From NCBI GenBank assembly GCA_025093985.1, contig JACAAK010000003.1, positions 2,356,001 through 2,420,000 on the forward strand: a stretch of 64,000 nt of DNA, given 5' to 3'. Each line of letters starts with the position of its first letter. The first letter of the stretch is position 1. Source of the DNA: Calvatia gigantea. Lineage: Eukaryota; Basidiomycota; Agaricomycetes; Agaricales; Lycoperdaceae. The position numbers and the translations under genes are program-made. Positions 1-10,566 of the stretch are shown here, in pieces. The notes beneath the pieces were generated by a model, which did no database searches, had not been told where the DNA came from, and was given only the letters and a program-made list of their open reading frames with translations.

Positions 1-437
1 GATACAGCGGAGCTGCTTCCCATTCTTGTTGGGTAGGTAAGTTTATCCCAGGGGGTACTGGGAGATGATTCGGTGGAGGGGGGAATGTAGACGCAATCTG
101 GGCCGATGAAGACATCGACCCAGAATTGTTTGTTCTGGTCTGCGAATTGTTGGAGCTCATCTTTGGTAAAGACGGCATTCGGAAGGGTGATAATGGGCTT
201 TTCGAGCAGTTCATTAATTTGGACGGTGGGGAGAATTGGGGTTTCATGGCCCACAGGTGTGACGGTGGGAGGGTAGGATATAGGAATATGAGGGGAGGAG
301 GGGAGAGAATGGGCTTTTCTGACTGGGGAATTGTTTTTTGTAGAGAAGGAAGAGATTGAGGAGAGGGAAGGAGAGGGGGATGAGGCTACAATGGCTGCTT
401 TCTTTCCCTTCTTATAGTTTTTCTGGGTTGGTGCCAT
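1..437 (-). CDS. Ser/Pro-rich ORF downstream of element A pol, partial
   Basis: After the chromodomain stop near 499, an ATG at 435-437 opens a reading frame that stays open for at least 145 codons to the window edge. It starts MAPTQKNYKKGKK and continues into a serine- and proline-rich stretch (SSPSPSLSSISS) and then a more ordered part (ELLEKPIITLP, WVDVFIGPDCVYIPP). No membrane segment or signal peptide is visible. Its position, between pol and the missing 3' LTR, matches the third ORF of elements C, D and E, although I see no clear similarity in sequence. The function is unknown; an env-type glycoprotein is not supported. Confidence 0.5.
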   Translation of the reverse strand, partial: MAPTQKNYKKGKKAAIVASSPSPSLSSISSFSTKNNSPVRKAHSLPSSPHIPISYPPTVTPVGHETPILPTVQINELLEKPIITLPNAVFTKDELQQFADQNKQFWVDVFIGPDCVYIPPSTESSPSTPWDKLTYPTRMGSSSAV

Positions 438-498
438 TGGTAGTTCGGTTTGTAGAAGTGCTGTTAAGGAATGATGGAGAAGTTGGGTGAATCCTGGA

Positions 499-3400
499 TT
501 ATTTATATCTTTTTTGCCGTTTTTTAGGTGGAGTGGGAATTAGGTGGTGTTCTCGTTGGTATTTTCGTAATAATTCTTGGGCATGTGGTAAGAATTGTGC
601 TTCGTTTTCCCAAGAGTTTTCTTCGTGGCTGTAACCTTTCCATTTGATATAGTATTCCCTTTGTTTATTCTTGGTTCTATGGTTCAAGATACCTTCGATT
701 TCGTATTCTTCTTCTCCTTCTATTATGTCAGGGAGGGGTGGTTGTGGGTTTGATCCATGGGTATTGTTTTTGGTGTATTCGGAGAGAAGGGTAGCATGGA
801 ATACGTTGTGAATTTTCCATGTTTCAGGTAGTTTCAGTCAGTAGGAGAGTGGCGATAAGACTTCTTTGATGGTAAACGGTCCAAGGCGTTTTGGTGCGAT
901 CTTGTTTGATTTGAATGGGAGTTTCAGGTTTCTCCGTTCAAGCCACACTTTTTGTCCTAGGGTGAAGGGTTTGAATTTTGCTTTGATTCGTTGCTCCATG
1001 CATTCCATAGCTAGTTTGTGGGCAGCAATTGCTTCTCTTCGTGCATGGTCTAGGAGTTCTATTCATTCTTCAGTAGTGGTGAAGTTTGATTCCTCCAGAA
1101 TGGTGGGTATTCCATGGGGTTTTGTTCCGTACATGAGTTCAAAAGGGGTTTGTTTCCGGCCTGAGTGTATTTGTGAATTGTAGGAGAATTCGAGGATTGG
1201 GAGTGCTTTAGACCAGGCGGAGGGATTTCCTGTACAGTAGATAGATAGGTATGCTGCAATTTCCTGATTGAATCATTCTGTTGTTCCATCTGATTGAGGG
1301 TGGTAGGCTGATGAGAATGATTGGGTGATTCCAAGTCGTTTCATGAGAGCTTGACTGGAGTTTGCTCGGAATCTGGGGTCACGGTCGGAGATTATCTTGT
1401 CCGGTAGTCCGAATCTAGTGTAGACCTTGTCTATAATTATATTGGCAATTCCTTTGGCGGTGATTTCCTTTGTACAAGGAGTGAGAATTACCCCCTTCAT
1501 AAGTCCATGGTCCACTATGGACAGGATTGAGTCGAATCTGTGGGATTTTGGTAAATTGGTCAGCAGATCCATAGCGATATGGGCGAATGGTCTAGTAGAT
1601 ATCGGTGGTGGTATCGGTTGCAATGAAGGGTGAGAAGGGTTTCAGTTAATTTTAAATTGTTGGCATTCACTGCATCCTTTAACATAATTTCGTATGAAGG
1701 TACTCATTCCTGGCCAATATACTTCAGCTTTGGCGAGGCAATAAGTTTCTTGTTCTCCAGGGTGTCCGACCGAAGGGTGGTCGTGGTATCGTTGGATGAC
1801 ACGTCGGCGGAGTTCCATGTCTTCTGGGATGATGATCTTCCCTTCGAATGTCATAAGATGTCCATGTGGCCTGGGAATCATCCCGTATTTCGGATTTATT
1901 GCTTCTGGTGATTCTGATAGAAGTCGTTTCATGGCTTCCATGGTGATTTTGTCATATTTCGATGATTTTACGATGTCGTTCTGTAATTCCTGATCAACCA
2001 CGGAAATGAATAGTTCATTGGGTAATACAGTGATTTCCCTGAGGAATACTTCCTCGGGTAAGACAATAACATTTTCGTTGTCATTGTCATCAACTGGGGT
2101 GTGATCTGGTCGACGTGAGAGGGCATCGGCAGCAGGTATTTTGGTTCCTGGGACGTGTTCAATTGCGAAGTCGAAGTGTGAGAGGAAGCCAAGCCATCGA
2201 GCTTGTCTTCTGGAGATATTTTGGGGTTTTCTCCAAAAGGTGAGGTTCTTGTGATCAGTTCGTATTGTTATGCGATGTTGGGCTCCTTCTAGGTAATGTC
2301 GCCATTCTTCTAGTGCCGTGATTATGGCAAGGAGTTCCCTGTCGTGTATTTCGTAGTTTTGTTGGGTAGGGTTGAATGCTTTGGATAGGAAAGCTACTGG
2401 GTGGTAGTTTCCGTTCATGTCTTGCTGTGATAAGACTGCTCCTAAGGCATATTTTGAGGCATCGGTTTTGATAAAGAAGGGTCTTGTTTGGTCTGGCATC
2501 AGCAAAACGGGTTTCTTCATGAATTCAGATTTTAGTTGGTTGAAGGCTTCGTTTGCTTTGTGTTCCCATTCGAATTTCTTTGTTTTGGATAGAAGAGCAT
2601 TAAGCGGTCGAGAGATATCGGCATAACGATGTATGAATTTTCGGTAGAAGTTACAGAATCCCATGAATTTTCTGACATTGCGGGTAGTGCGGGGTAAGGG
2701 CCATTCTTCTATTCCACGGAGTTTGGTGTTGTCCATTTCGATCTTGTTGGGGGAGATTATCATGCCGAGATATTCTAGATGGGTTTTATCGAATTCGCAT
2801 TTTTCTAGTTTCAGGTATAGATCGTTGTCTTTCAAGATCTGAAGTGCTTCCAAAGTAAGGCAATCCATTTCTTCTTGAGTTTTTGCATAGATGAGGATGT
2901 CGTCCATATAGATTATAATTCCTCCTTTATCTAGCATTTTTGCGAATATGGTGTCCATCATCTTTTGGAAGGTGGCTGGGGAGTTGCACATTCCAAAGAA
3001 CATGACATTTGGTTCGTAAAGTCCGATTGGAGTTTTGAATGCGGCTTTCCATTGGTCTCCTTCTCAAATACGGATGTTGTTGTATCCGAGTCGGACATCC
3101 ATTTTAGTGAATAGTTTTGCTCCTTGAAGTTTGTCCATAATTGTCGTTATCATAGGAATAGGGTACGCATTCTTCTTGGTATGTTTATTTAGATAACGGT
3201 AATCTTGACATGGTCAAAGTTTCCCGTCCTTCTTTCCTACGAAGAAGAAGGATGAGGCCATGGGAGATTCAGATTCTCGGATGTATCCTTTTCGGAGGTT
3301 TTCGTTTATGAACTTCTTGAGTTCTTTGGTTTCAAGGGGTGATAAGGGGTACGTTTTCCCTAGTTCTGGTTTGAAGGTATCCAAAAGTTCGATTTTATGG

Positions 3401-4270
3401 TCGTATGGCCTGGGAGGGGGAAATCGCTCGGATTTCTTCATGTCGAAGAGTGAAGTGAATTTCTTGTATTTCCTGGGTATCTTTGTATCGGTTTTTGGGG
3501 TTGATTTTTGCGTGAGACTTGTAGCTTGGGTGATCTTCGTATTGATTTCGAGTTCATGTGGAGTTTGAGTGATTTCGTAGAGTTCGTGTTCCAAATGGAA
3601 TTCATCGAAATCAATGTTTTCCAAGTAGAGTTTGAGTTCATCAATAGAGAGTTCAGGTTCTTCCGAATGGATGATCGCTTTGAAGACTTTTACAGCCAGT
3701 AGGTCAAAGTCTTCATCTAGGTAGGTGTAGCATTCGGTATCATTCATTCCATGGATATCTAAGGCGATTTCATTGATAGTGGTAGGTCCGTTTGTGGATT
3801 TTACGATTAAGGGTATGATGTTGTCGTTGTTTCGCCATTTGAACTCTTGAGTAGTCCAATTTATGTCTGGGTTTGTTTGTTGTAGCCATGGGTATCCTAG
3901 GATTAGATCTTTGGATCCTATTCCTGAGACGTAGGCTTCGAATTGGCATTGTTTTCCGTCAATTAAGGCGTTCAATTCAACACTTTCATAAATTGATCCA
4001 TTTTCGTTGGAAGTTCCATCTGCATTGGATACTTTGATAGGATGTTTGATAGGGCATGTTCGTAGTCCATAGGTGTTTGTAAAATTCGAGGAGATGAAGT
4101 TTCCTTGGGCTCCAGAGTCAATTAGAGCAGTGACTGGGATATTTCGTAGATGGTTCTGATTGAGTTTGATAGGGAGAAAGATTGACACTTTATTGTCTGA
4201 GGTAGGGAGTTTTATTAGATTGATTTGTGGGTCACCCAGCGATTCTTTTACAAGATCGGGTGACGCCTTT
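499..4270 (-). pseudogene. Element A pol: protease, reverse transcriptase, RNase H, integrase, chromodomain
   Basis: The protease motif ALIDSGAQGNF lies near 4100. Reverse transcriptase follows (YMDDILIYA near 2900), then RNase H (near 2500-2150, KTDASKYALGAVLSQ and IRTDHKNL). The integrase zinc region (HPGEQET...CSECQ) ends near 1645 and the catalytic core (DLLTNLPKS, SDRDPRF, YHPQSDGTTE) lies at 1600-1270. A chromodomain (YYIKWKGYSHEENSWE) sits at 499-687. The frame is -1 relative to gag and is open through the gag stop, so translation by -1 frameshifting is possible. All in-frame stops I found (near 3214, 3065, 1640, 1275, 1060 and 840) are TGA where arginine is expected. No small indels are needed to read the protein. 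It is a mutated, non-functional polyprotein gene. Confidence 0.85.
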
Positions 4271-6310
4271 AAAAATCCCCGAAGGGCTTAAGCGTTGGGT
4301 CAGAGATATATGCTTCTCTGAATTCCATTCGTTCGTCTGTTGGAAGTTCTCTGATCATTGCTTGGATATCGAGTGCAGAGATTTTTCGGGTTTGATTAGG
4401 GGCGGCACCGGAATAATTCCTGGAAGCTTGGGGTCGTGAGGGTTGTGCATAATGGGGTGGTTGCATGAATCTTCTTTGTGTTGGGTTGGGTCGTCTAGGA
4501 GGTGGTTTTTCCTTGGACAAGTTTGGATCAGGATTTGGACAGTTGCTGATAAGGTGTCCAAATTTTCCACAACCTATGCATTTCCCAGCTTTGTAGCGAG
4601 CGACTTGCTTAGCAGTAAATACGGTGTTTAGTTGTAATTCGGGGTCATCCAGGTCATAGTCTTCATAAGTGTAGTCTTGTTCTGGGGGATATAGTTCTTC
4701 GTCTTCGTAAGGTGGTTTGTAGGGGTCTTGAGGTTCTGCCTGCATTTCATGTATGGTTCGTGCAGGTCGGCGATTTGGTTGAAAATGAGTGTAGTAGGTT
4801 GGTTGGGGGAAATGGGGTGGTTGGTAGGGAGTTGGGTTTCGAGAGAAGTTTCTAGGCCACATTGCATCGGCTTGACGATTGACTGAGTCTCATCGTACTG
4901 CATCGGTATACCATTCAGCAATGGTTTCAGGTGGTCCTTCTTTTCTAGTCCATACTTCTCTTGCGAGATTAGGATTGAGTCCTCGTTTATATTGTTCAAT
5001 TAATGCTTCATTGTCTTGAATTCCTCCAATAGATGCAAGGCGTTGGAATTCAAGATTGAAGTCTGCTGCTGAGGACTTATTTTGCTTCAATTTGTACCAT
5101 TGTCTTCGTGCCGTGATTTGTTCATCTACTGGGGTGAAGTGTTTCAAGATTTCGATTTCGAACTCTTTGAAGGTAGAGTATTTCCAAGGGATGGGTTTTC
5201 CACGGGCATCGGTAATTCGGCTTTTGTAATATTGTTCAGACCAGGATCCGGCTTTCCCTTTGACCATAAGGCCAAGGACGAATCTGATCTGTCGCTGGTC
5301 ATCCGTAAATGCTCTAGGGTTCATTTCGAGATAGTTTTTGACTAGCATCCACCAAGTTTTGAATTGGGGGTTTGTTCCGTCGAAGTTCAGGGGCTTTTGT
5401 CCGATTTCTTTTGAATTTCCATCGTTTCCTACAAATTGAATGGCTGGAGTACGATGTCTTCGTCGACCTCCTCCTTCTCTTCCAATGGAGAAAGAGGACG
5501 GAGTGAATGAACCATGGCTGGAGTTTTGTGATGAGGGAGGGGAGGGAGAGGGCGCTCTTCCTTGTCGACCTCTGTGGGGAGGATCTTCTCCAGGTGGTCT
5601 TCGTCGTCCAATTCCAAAGATGGGAGTTGTAGCTCCTGATCGGGGTGGTGGTTGGTCGGTTGGTTCATTATTTGTTTCAGTTTGCATTTGAGTGGAAGTA
5701 GCCATGTCTTCGATTTCTGGATGAATTGGTTCTTGTGATTCAAAGCCTGGGATATCTGGGTATTCGAGGGTGTCTGGAGTGTATATAAGATGGGTTCCTT
5801 CTCGATTGAGGATGTCTTGGAAGTCAGATGGATGTTCGGGCAGCTGATGGAACGTCTCGTTGTCTTTGTCGTCTTCAAGGACGGATGGTAAGATGTGGGG
5901 GTTTTCGATTCCGAATTGGGAAGGGGATACGGCTCTGGACGGTGTCTGTGGCGGTGATTCTTGAGGTGGACCTTGCTCGGGCGAATCGGGTCGAAAATAG
6001 TCGAATTTGCCACTTTGTGTTGGCTTCGGTGGTTCAGGCTCAGTGGATTTTCTAGTAGGTGCTGGTAATTCTTGTAGTAGTTTTGGTTTTTGTGATCTAG
6101 TGCATGGGGTATGATAAATCCTTTCTAAGAATGGTGCAGAAGGTCCTTCTGGTTGATGAGTTCGTTTAGGCGGGGGAGTAGTAGGAGACTCGAATGAGTG
6201 TTGGGTTGGTGTATGGAATGATCGTTCTGGAGATGAGGAAGGAGGGTGTAGGGGACGTTTCCCTTTTCGCGACGTGGTGAAGAAAGACAGATAGCGGTAG
6301 CCAGGCCCGC
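4269..6310 (-). pseudogene. Element A gag with CCHC zinc knuckle
   Basis: The capsid-type region lies at about 5400-4890 (FDGTNPQFKTWW, LEFQRLASIGG). A CCHC knuckle, CIGCGKFGHLISNC, is encoded near 4580-4540. One in-frame TGA at about 4890 (expected CGA, Arg) interrupts the frame. Upstream of the first in-frame ATG at 5703-5705 the same frame stays open to about 6310 and encodes a Pro/Ser/acidic-rich segment, but I find no ATG there. Either the start codon was lost or gag begins at 5705. The product would be the structural protein of the virus-like particle. Confidence 0.75.
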
Positions 6311-6496
6311 TCTACTCAACGCTACTTGGCGGAGGACAGATAAACAAGTCAGTGGACCCGAAGTTCCACTCTTCTTAACCCTATTACCGGGAAGGCTTCT
6401 CAATGTCAACTGGACGGAGGGATAGTCGGCAGAAGCTGGCCATAAGAGACTGGAGTCATATAGAAACGAGAGAAAGGAGGGTAGAGGTTATTCTTA

Positions 6497-7124
6497 TGTT
6501 ACGTGTGTTACCTTACTTCGCAACCGGGCTCGGATCGTCTCCACTCAGGGAGAGGTTCAACGCTATAGCCCAGAAGTATTTGACAAGTCTCAATGACTTC
6601 TGTGCAGGCTTCGGATTGCTCCCTCGAGTAGAAGCTCACACTTGCCTGAGAAGTCTGAGTTAAGTGTCACTGCAGTCCCCAAGGTTGTTAGCCTTGTAGC
6701 AGACGAGCGAAGATAAGGAAGCTTGTTACTAGAATAACCTGAAGTAATACAAAGTACTACTTAAGGTTTATATACTAGCTACGAATAGGAGATGAGAGAT
6801 TACGTAGTAAATAGATATGAGTCAATGAGAACTACTATGGGTTAATTGGTAATCTAAGGAATCGTAGGGATAGGTGAAATGAATACAGAAGAACGAGTAT
6901 GAGTCATAAGAAGATAGAGTCAGGTAAGGAGAAGTACGATGGTGGGAAAAGATGAAGGTGAAACAGGAACATGATTCAGAATGAATCATAAGAAGCAAAG
7001 GTAGAAGTACATGTGATAAATAAATAAAGAACGGACCGGGGTATACAGGGGAAAGAATGGAAAGTCTGTACGGAAGGTTAATACGTTAGTTTGGAGAGTC
7101 CGGGGGTGTGGTAAGTTCGTAACA
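6497..7124 (-). repeat. LTR, family 1 (5' LTR of element A)
   Basis: The LTR is 628 bp and bounded by TGTTACG...GTAACA. Related copies lie at 14612-15217, 15418-16043 and 24809-25439. The five bases either side (TCTTA and CCTGG) do not match, so it is not a solo LTR. It is best read as the 5' LTR of the element whose gag begins on its left. No confident tRNA primer-binding site was recognised next to it. Confidence 0.75.
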
Positions 7125-9010
7125 CCTGGCATTTGGTGGATTTGGGATAACAGATCAGCTTTCATGTTTGTTTTTCCCAGCACATGTCATAGCATGAAGT
7201 TGTAGTCTTGCAGCCGTAGGTACCACCGTGCTTGTCATCCATTTAGTTTCTGTGGTTCTCGATAGTACTTGAGATTTTCATGGTCAGTCCAGATTTCGAA
7301 TCGTTCCTCAGCGTCCAGGAGGTAGTGTCTCCATTCCTTTAGGGCATGGACAATGACTAGTAATTCCTTGTCATATATTTCATAGTTTCATTCTGCTGGT
7401 GATAACATCTGTGATGTGAAAGTGATTGGATGCCATTTGTCTCCTTGTAATTGTGAAAGGACTCCTCCTAACGCATAGTCCGATGTGTCAACTTCTACTC
7501 TGAATTGGCTGTGTCTTTGTGGTAACGTTAGGACAGGTTCTTCAGTGATATATTTCTTGAGTCGGTTGAATGAGTCTTGGTGCTCTTGTGTCCATTTCCA
7601 TGTGGTTGCTCCTTTGAGTTTGTTCAAGGGCCCCGCAATTGTACTGAAGTTTTTGATGAAGCGTCGATAGTAGTTTGTGAAACCCAGGAACCTTTCCACT
7701 CCTTTGGTGTTCTTGGGTTCAGACCATTCTCTCACCGTTTTTACTTTGTCTTCCTCCATTTCAATTCGTCCATGTCCTACCCGAACTCCTAGCATTGGGA
7801 TTTCTTCTGCATCGAAGATACACTTGGTTCACTTGAAGCATAAGTTGTACTGGGCCGCTCACTCTAGGAATCATATTGTCCACTCTTTTAGTTGTTCTTT
7901 GGTGTCTCCTGGGATGGCAAAGTCATCCATATAGTTTACAATGTCTCTGTTTTGTAAGAGATCGTGGAAAATGCTTGTCATCATCCTGGAGAATGTTCCT
8001 AGTGAGTTGCTTAGGCCAAAATACATGACTGTTGGTTCAAAGAGTCCTTTATTGGTGAGGAAGGCAGCCTTCCATTTGTCTCCTTCTTTGATCCTGACAT
8101 TGTTGTATCCTCAAATGATGTCCAACTTATTGAAGTATTTTGCTTTTCCAAGCTTGTCAATTACTTCGCCGATCCTCGGTAATGGTGTTTTATCTTTGAT
8201 TACCACATTGTTTAGTCGTCTGTAGTCCTAGATTAGCCTTTTGGATCTGTCTTTCTTTGGGATAAAGAATGTTGGTGCTGCATATGGGGATTTCAATGGC
8301 CATATTCGTCCTGATTCTAGGTTTTCCTTGATGAATGACTTGAGTTCGTCCTGTTCTTTAACCGTCATGTTATAAGTCCCTGCACTTATTTCTTTTGGGG
8401 CATCTTCTATCAAGACTATCTTGTGGTCCCATTCGGTTCGCTCTGGGAGTTTGTTGAATGTCATTTTGTTGAATAAGTGTGTGAACGGTTGTACATAGTC
8501 TGGTAGGTCTTCTGGTTTGGTTGGGTCTGGTTCGTCTTCTTCCTCCCATAGGTCTTCCATAGTAGCTATGCTTCATAATTTTTCAGTGATAGGAATGTTC
8601 TGATGAGGGAATTGGCAGCCTGGAGGGCATTGGGTGAACTTGATTTCTCCATTGTTCTAGTCTACCTCTGGGTTGTGTTTAACTAGCCAATCATGTTCTA
8701 GGAAGACTTCTGCTCTGTCTTGTAGCTGTACGACTGAGGCCTCTATTTGTTCTTTATGTCCCTGGATGTTGATGTTGATTGTGGTGGTCTCCATTACCCT
8801 GCTGCCTTGGTTAGGAGTTCCATCTGCGTTGAGTACCAAAATTTGCTGTTTCAATTTCCAGGTCAGGAGCCTTTCTTCATCTACTAATTTTTTACTGATG
8901 CTGCTGGTTGTGCACCCTGAGTCTACGATGGTGTTGACTGTTATCTCCTTTCCAGCCATTTGTATTTTTCCTTTTAGATTTAATTCATGCTTTCTTCTCT
9001 GAGGAATCAT
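7125..9010 (-). pseudogene. Element B pol fragment: protease, RT, RNase H
   Basis: A retroviral-type protease motif (TIVDSGCTTSSIS) is followed by reverse transcriptase (TFFIPKKDRSKRLI then DYRRLNN). RNase H follows (VDTSDYALGGVLSQ, 7388-7795). The last readable residues near 7130 are LGKTNMKADLLSQ, the RNase H/connection region. In-frame stops include TAG for Gln after SKRLI and TGA for Arg in NKLDII. Translation stops at the element A junction, so integrase is missing here. Confidence 0.8.
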
Positions 9011-9063
9011 GTAGAATTTGTCTAATATCCTAGATACAAGCTTTTTGACTCTTGAGATAGCAC

Positions 9064-10179
9064 CTACTCAGAGTCTTCAGAAAAATCCTTCTCTTCTTTG
9101 TCAGCAGCCTCTTCTACTCCTCGGACTTGGATCTTCTTGGGTGCAGTGCAGGCTTTGGCTATGTGCCCCTTTTTTCTGCAGTTGTAGCATATTAACCCCT
9201 TAGGCTTTTTGCAATCCTTGGCGATGTGGCCAAAAATGCCACAGTTGTAGCACTTCGATTCTCCTTTGTCATTAAAGACATGACACCTGCTTCCTATCTC
9301 CATGGGCTCACCCATTCCTCTATAGGTGGTGCCAGTGTTCGTCTTCCTGTCTCCTCGGTATTCAGATGCCTCGTATCTTTGTTCAATGGACAATATGGCT
9401 TCTTTCCATTCTGCATATGTGTCTGGCCTGGCTGAAGGTGGGTAGCCTGTAATCGTATGTATGATATCTTGTTGGGCATTCTTCCTAAGTAGGAACATAG
9501 CATGCTTGCTATCGGTTTTGGCCTTGCTTTTCAGCACCTCGAATTCAATTAGGTAGTCGGCAGTGTTTTGGTTTCCCTGTTTGAATTTTTCGATCTGCCA
9601 TTCTGCTTTGCTGTTTGAAGTGTCGTCTGAGAAGGTCCTCCTAAATTCCTCAGAGAAGACCTTCTAGTCTACGGAATCCTCTGATTCTAGGATGGCTGGT
9701 GCTCTCATGGCTGCATATGCTTCTGCAGTTCCTCCTTGCAGTCTAGCTAGAACTGCTATGGCTTTATCGTCTGCTGAGGCTATCTTGTTGAATTTCATGA
9801 AGAGTGTCATTGCTCTCTACCAGTTGTCAAACTTGGTGTGGGTACCATTGAAAAATCCTGGATCTGGCACTAGGCCTTTTCCACTGGGCATTGCTGTGGG
9901 TACTACTGCATTGTCAGTCATGTCAGAGTCGGTCTCTGATTCTGTTTCGTCTGAGCTTGATTTGTCTGATTTCTCCTGATGAACTATCTCCTCTTCTGCT
10001 AGGTCGAGTTTATTTAGAAGTTCTGATAATACTTCTTCTTCTGCTGGGTTTGCTCCGGGTTTGTCATGTGTTTCTTCAGGTACTTCGGGGTTCCCTGTTT
10101 CTTCTTCATCTGAAGTTTCAGATTTGTCATCAGTGACTTTGAGATTTGGTTCTCTGTATTTGTCCAGGTTCAAGCTCAT
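9064..10179 (-). pseudogene. Element B gag, two zinc knuckles
   Basis: The protein begins MSLNLDKYREPN and has an acidic N-terminal third (ETSDEEE, SSDETESETDSD). A capsid-like region (EWQIEKFKQGNQNTADYLIEFEVLKSK) follows, then two CCHC knuckles, [14 protein letters not shown] and CYNCRKKGHIAKAC. Two in-frame TAG stops stand where element C has tryptophan (NWW and SVDW contexts), that is G-to-A changes. The gene is therefore broken, by the same transition bias seen across the island. Confidence 0.8.
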
Positions 10180-10258
10180 ATACTAGCTCCTGGGTTGCTC
10201 CTGTTCAGGCCTGTTTCAGCCTACTCCTTGCAAGGTGAGGTGGGGATGCTTAACCAAA

Positions 10259-10566
10259 TGTTACAACCTTAGTCTGATAAGACCTCAGATTGCAGCTTAG
10301 GCTAAGTCTTGAGGGTGAGTAAGGGGAGAAGAACCAGATGGTTAAGTGTACTGAATACAGGAGTATGTATATACACTTAAATACAGAAGGAACATCCAGT
10401 TGAATAGATGGAGATAACTATATGAAACGTCCAATGACTATGGCATAGTAGTTATGAGTCAGAGCTCAGGGATTGTGCAGGCAGGAATAACTGAAACAGG
10501 TACACAGCTAGAAGGGAATGCAGACAAGTACAGAGCTGATACGAAAATAGACTAGAGTTCACAACA
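10259..10566 (-). repeat. LTR, family 2 (5' LTR of element B)
   Basis: The LTR is 308 bp, begins TGTT and ends ACA on either strand, and is nearly the exact reverse complement of 13508-13815. Members of the same family lie at 16351-16656, 22399-22655 and, split, at 24650-25620. The sequence just inside the element on the minus strand is TTTGGTTAAGCATCCCC, which is where a primer-binding site would sit. Confidence 0.85.

Larger units (their letters stand above)
1..7124 (-). mobile_element. Element A: chromodomain Ty3/gypsy LTR retrotransposon (3' end off window)
   Basis: Read on the minus strand the order is 5' LTR (6497-7124), leader, gag with a zinc knuckle, aspartic protease, reverse transcriptase, RNase H, integrase, chromodomain, then a further ORF that runs off the left edge. 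This order and the C-terminal chromodomain define the chromovirus branch of Ty3/gypsy. The 5' LTR abuts the RNase H/integrase junction of element B at 7125, so A is inferred to be inserted in B. The 3' LTR and the second target-site copy (CCTGG expected) would lie outside the window. The pol frame is broken only by TGA stops at arginine positions, so the copy is inactive but recent enough to read throughout. Confidence 0.85.
7125..10566 (-). mobile_element. Element B: LTR retrotransposon, 5' half only
   Basis: On the minus strand this holds a 5' LTR (10259-10566), gag (about 10179-9064) with two CCHC knuckles, protease, reverse transcriptase and most of RNase H. It stops at 7125, where the LTR of element A begins. 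The integrase, chromodomain, third ORF and 3' LTR are absent and are inferred to lie beyond the left edge of the window. It belongs to the same family as element C (16351-22655), to which it aligns along its length. Confidence 0.8.

Noticed and set aside
5429..6013. Minus-strand ORF of 194 residues upstream of element A gag
   Set aside because: The gag frame through the same DNA is open and acidic/Pro-rich like the rest of gag; this other frame is Ser/Lys/His-rich without motifs and looks like an overlapping shadow.
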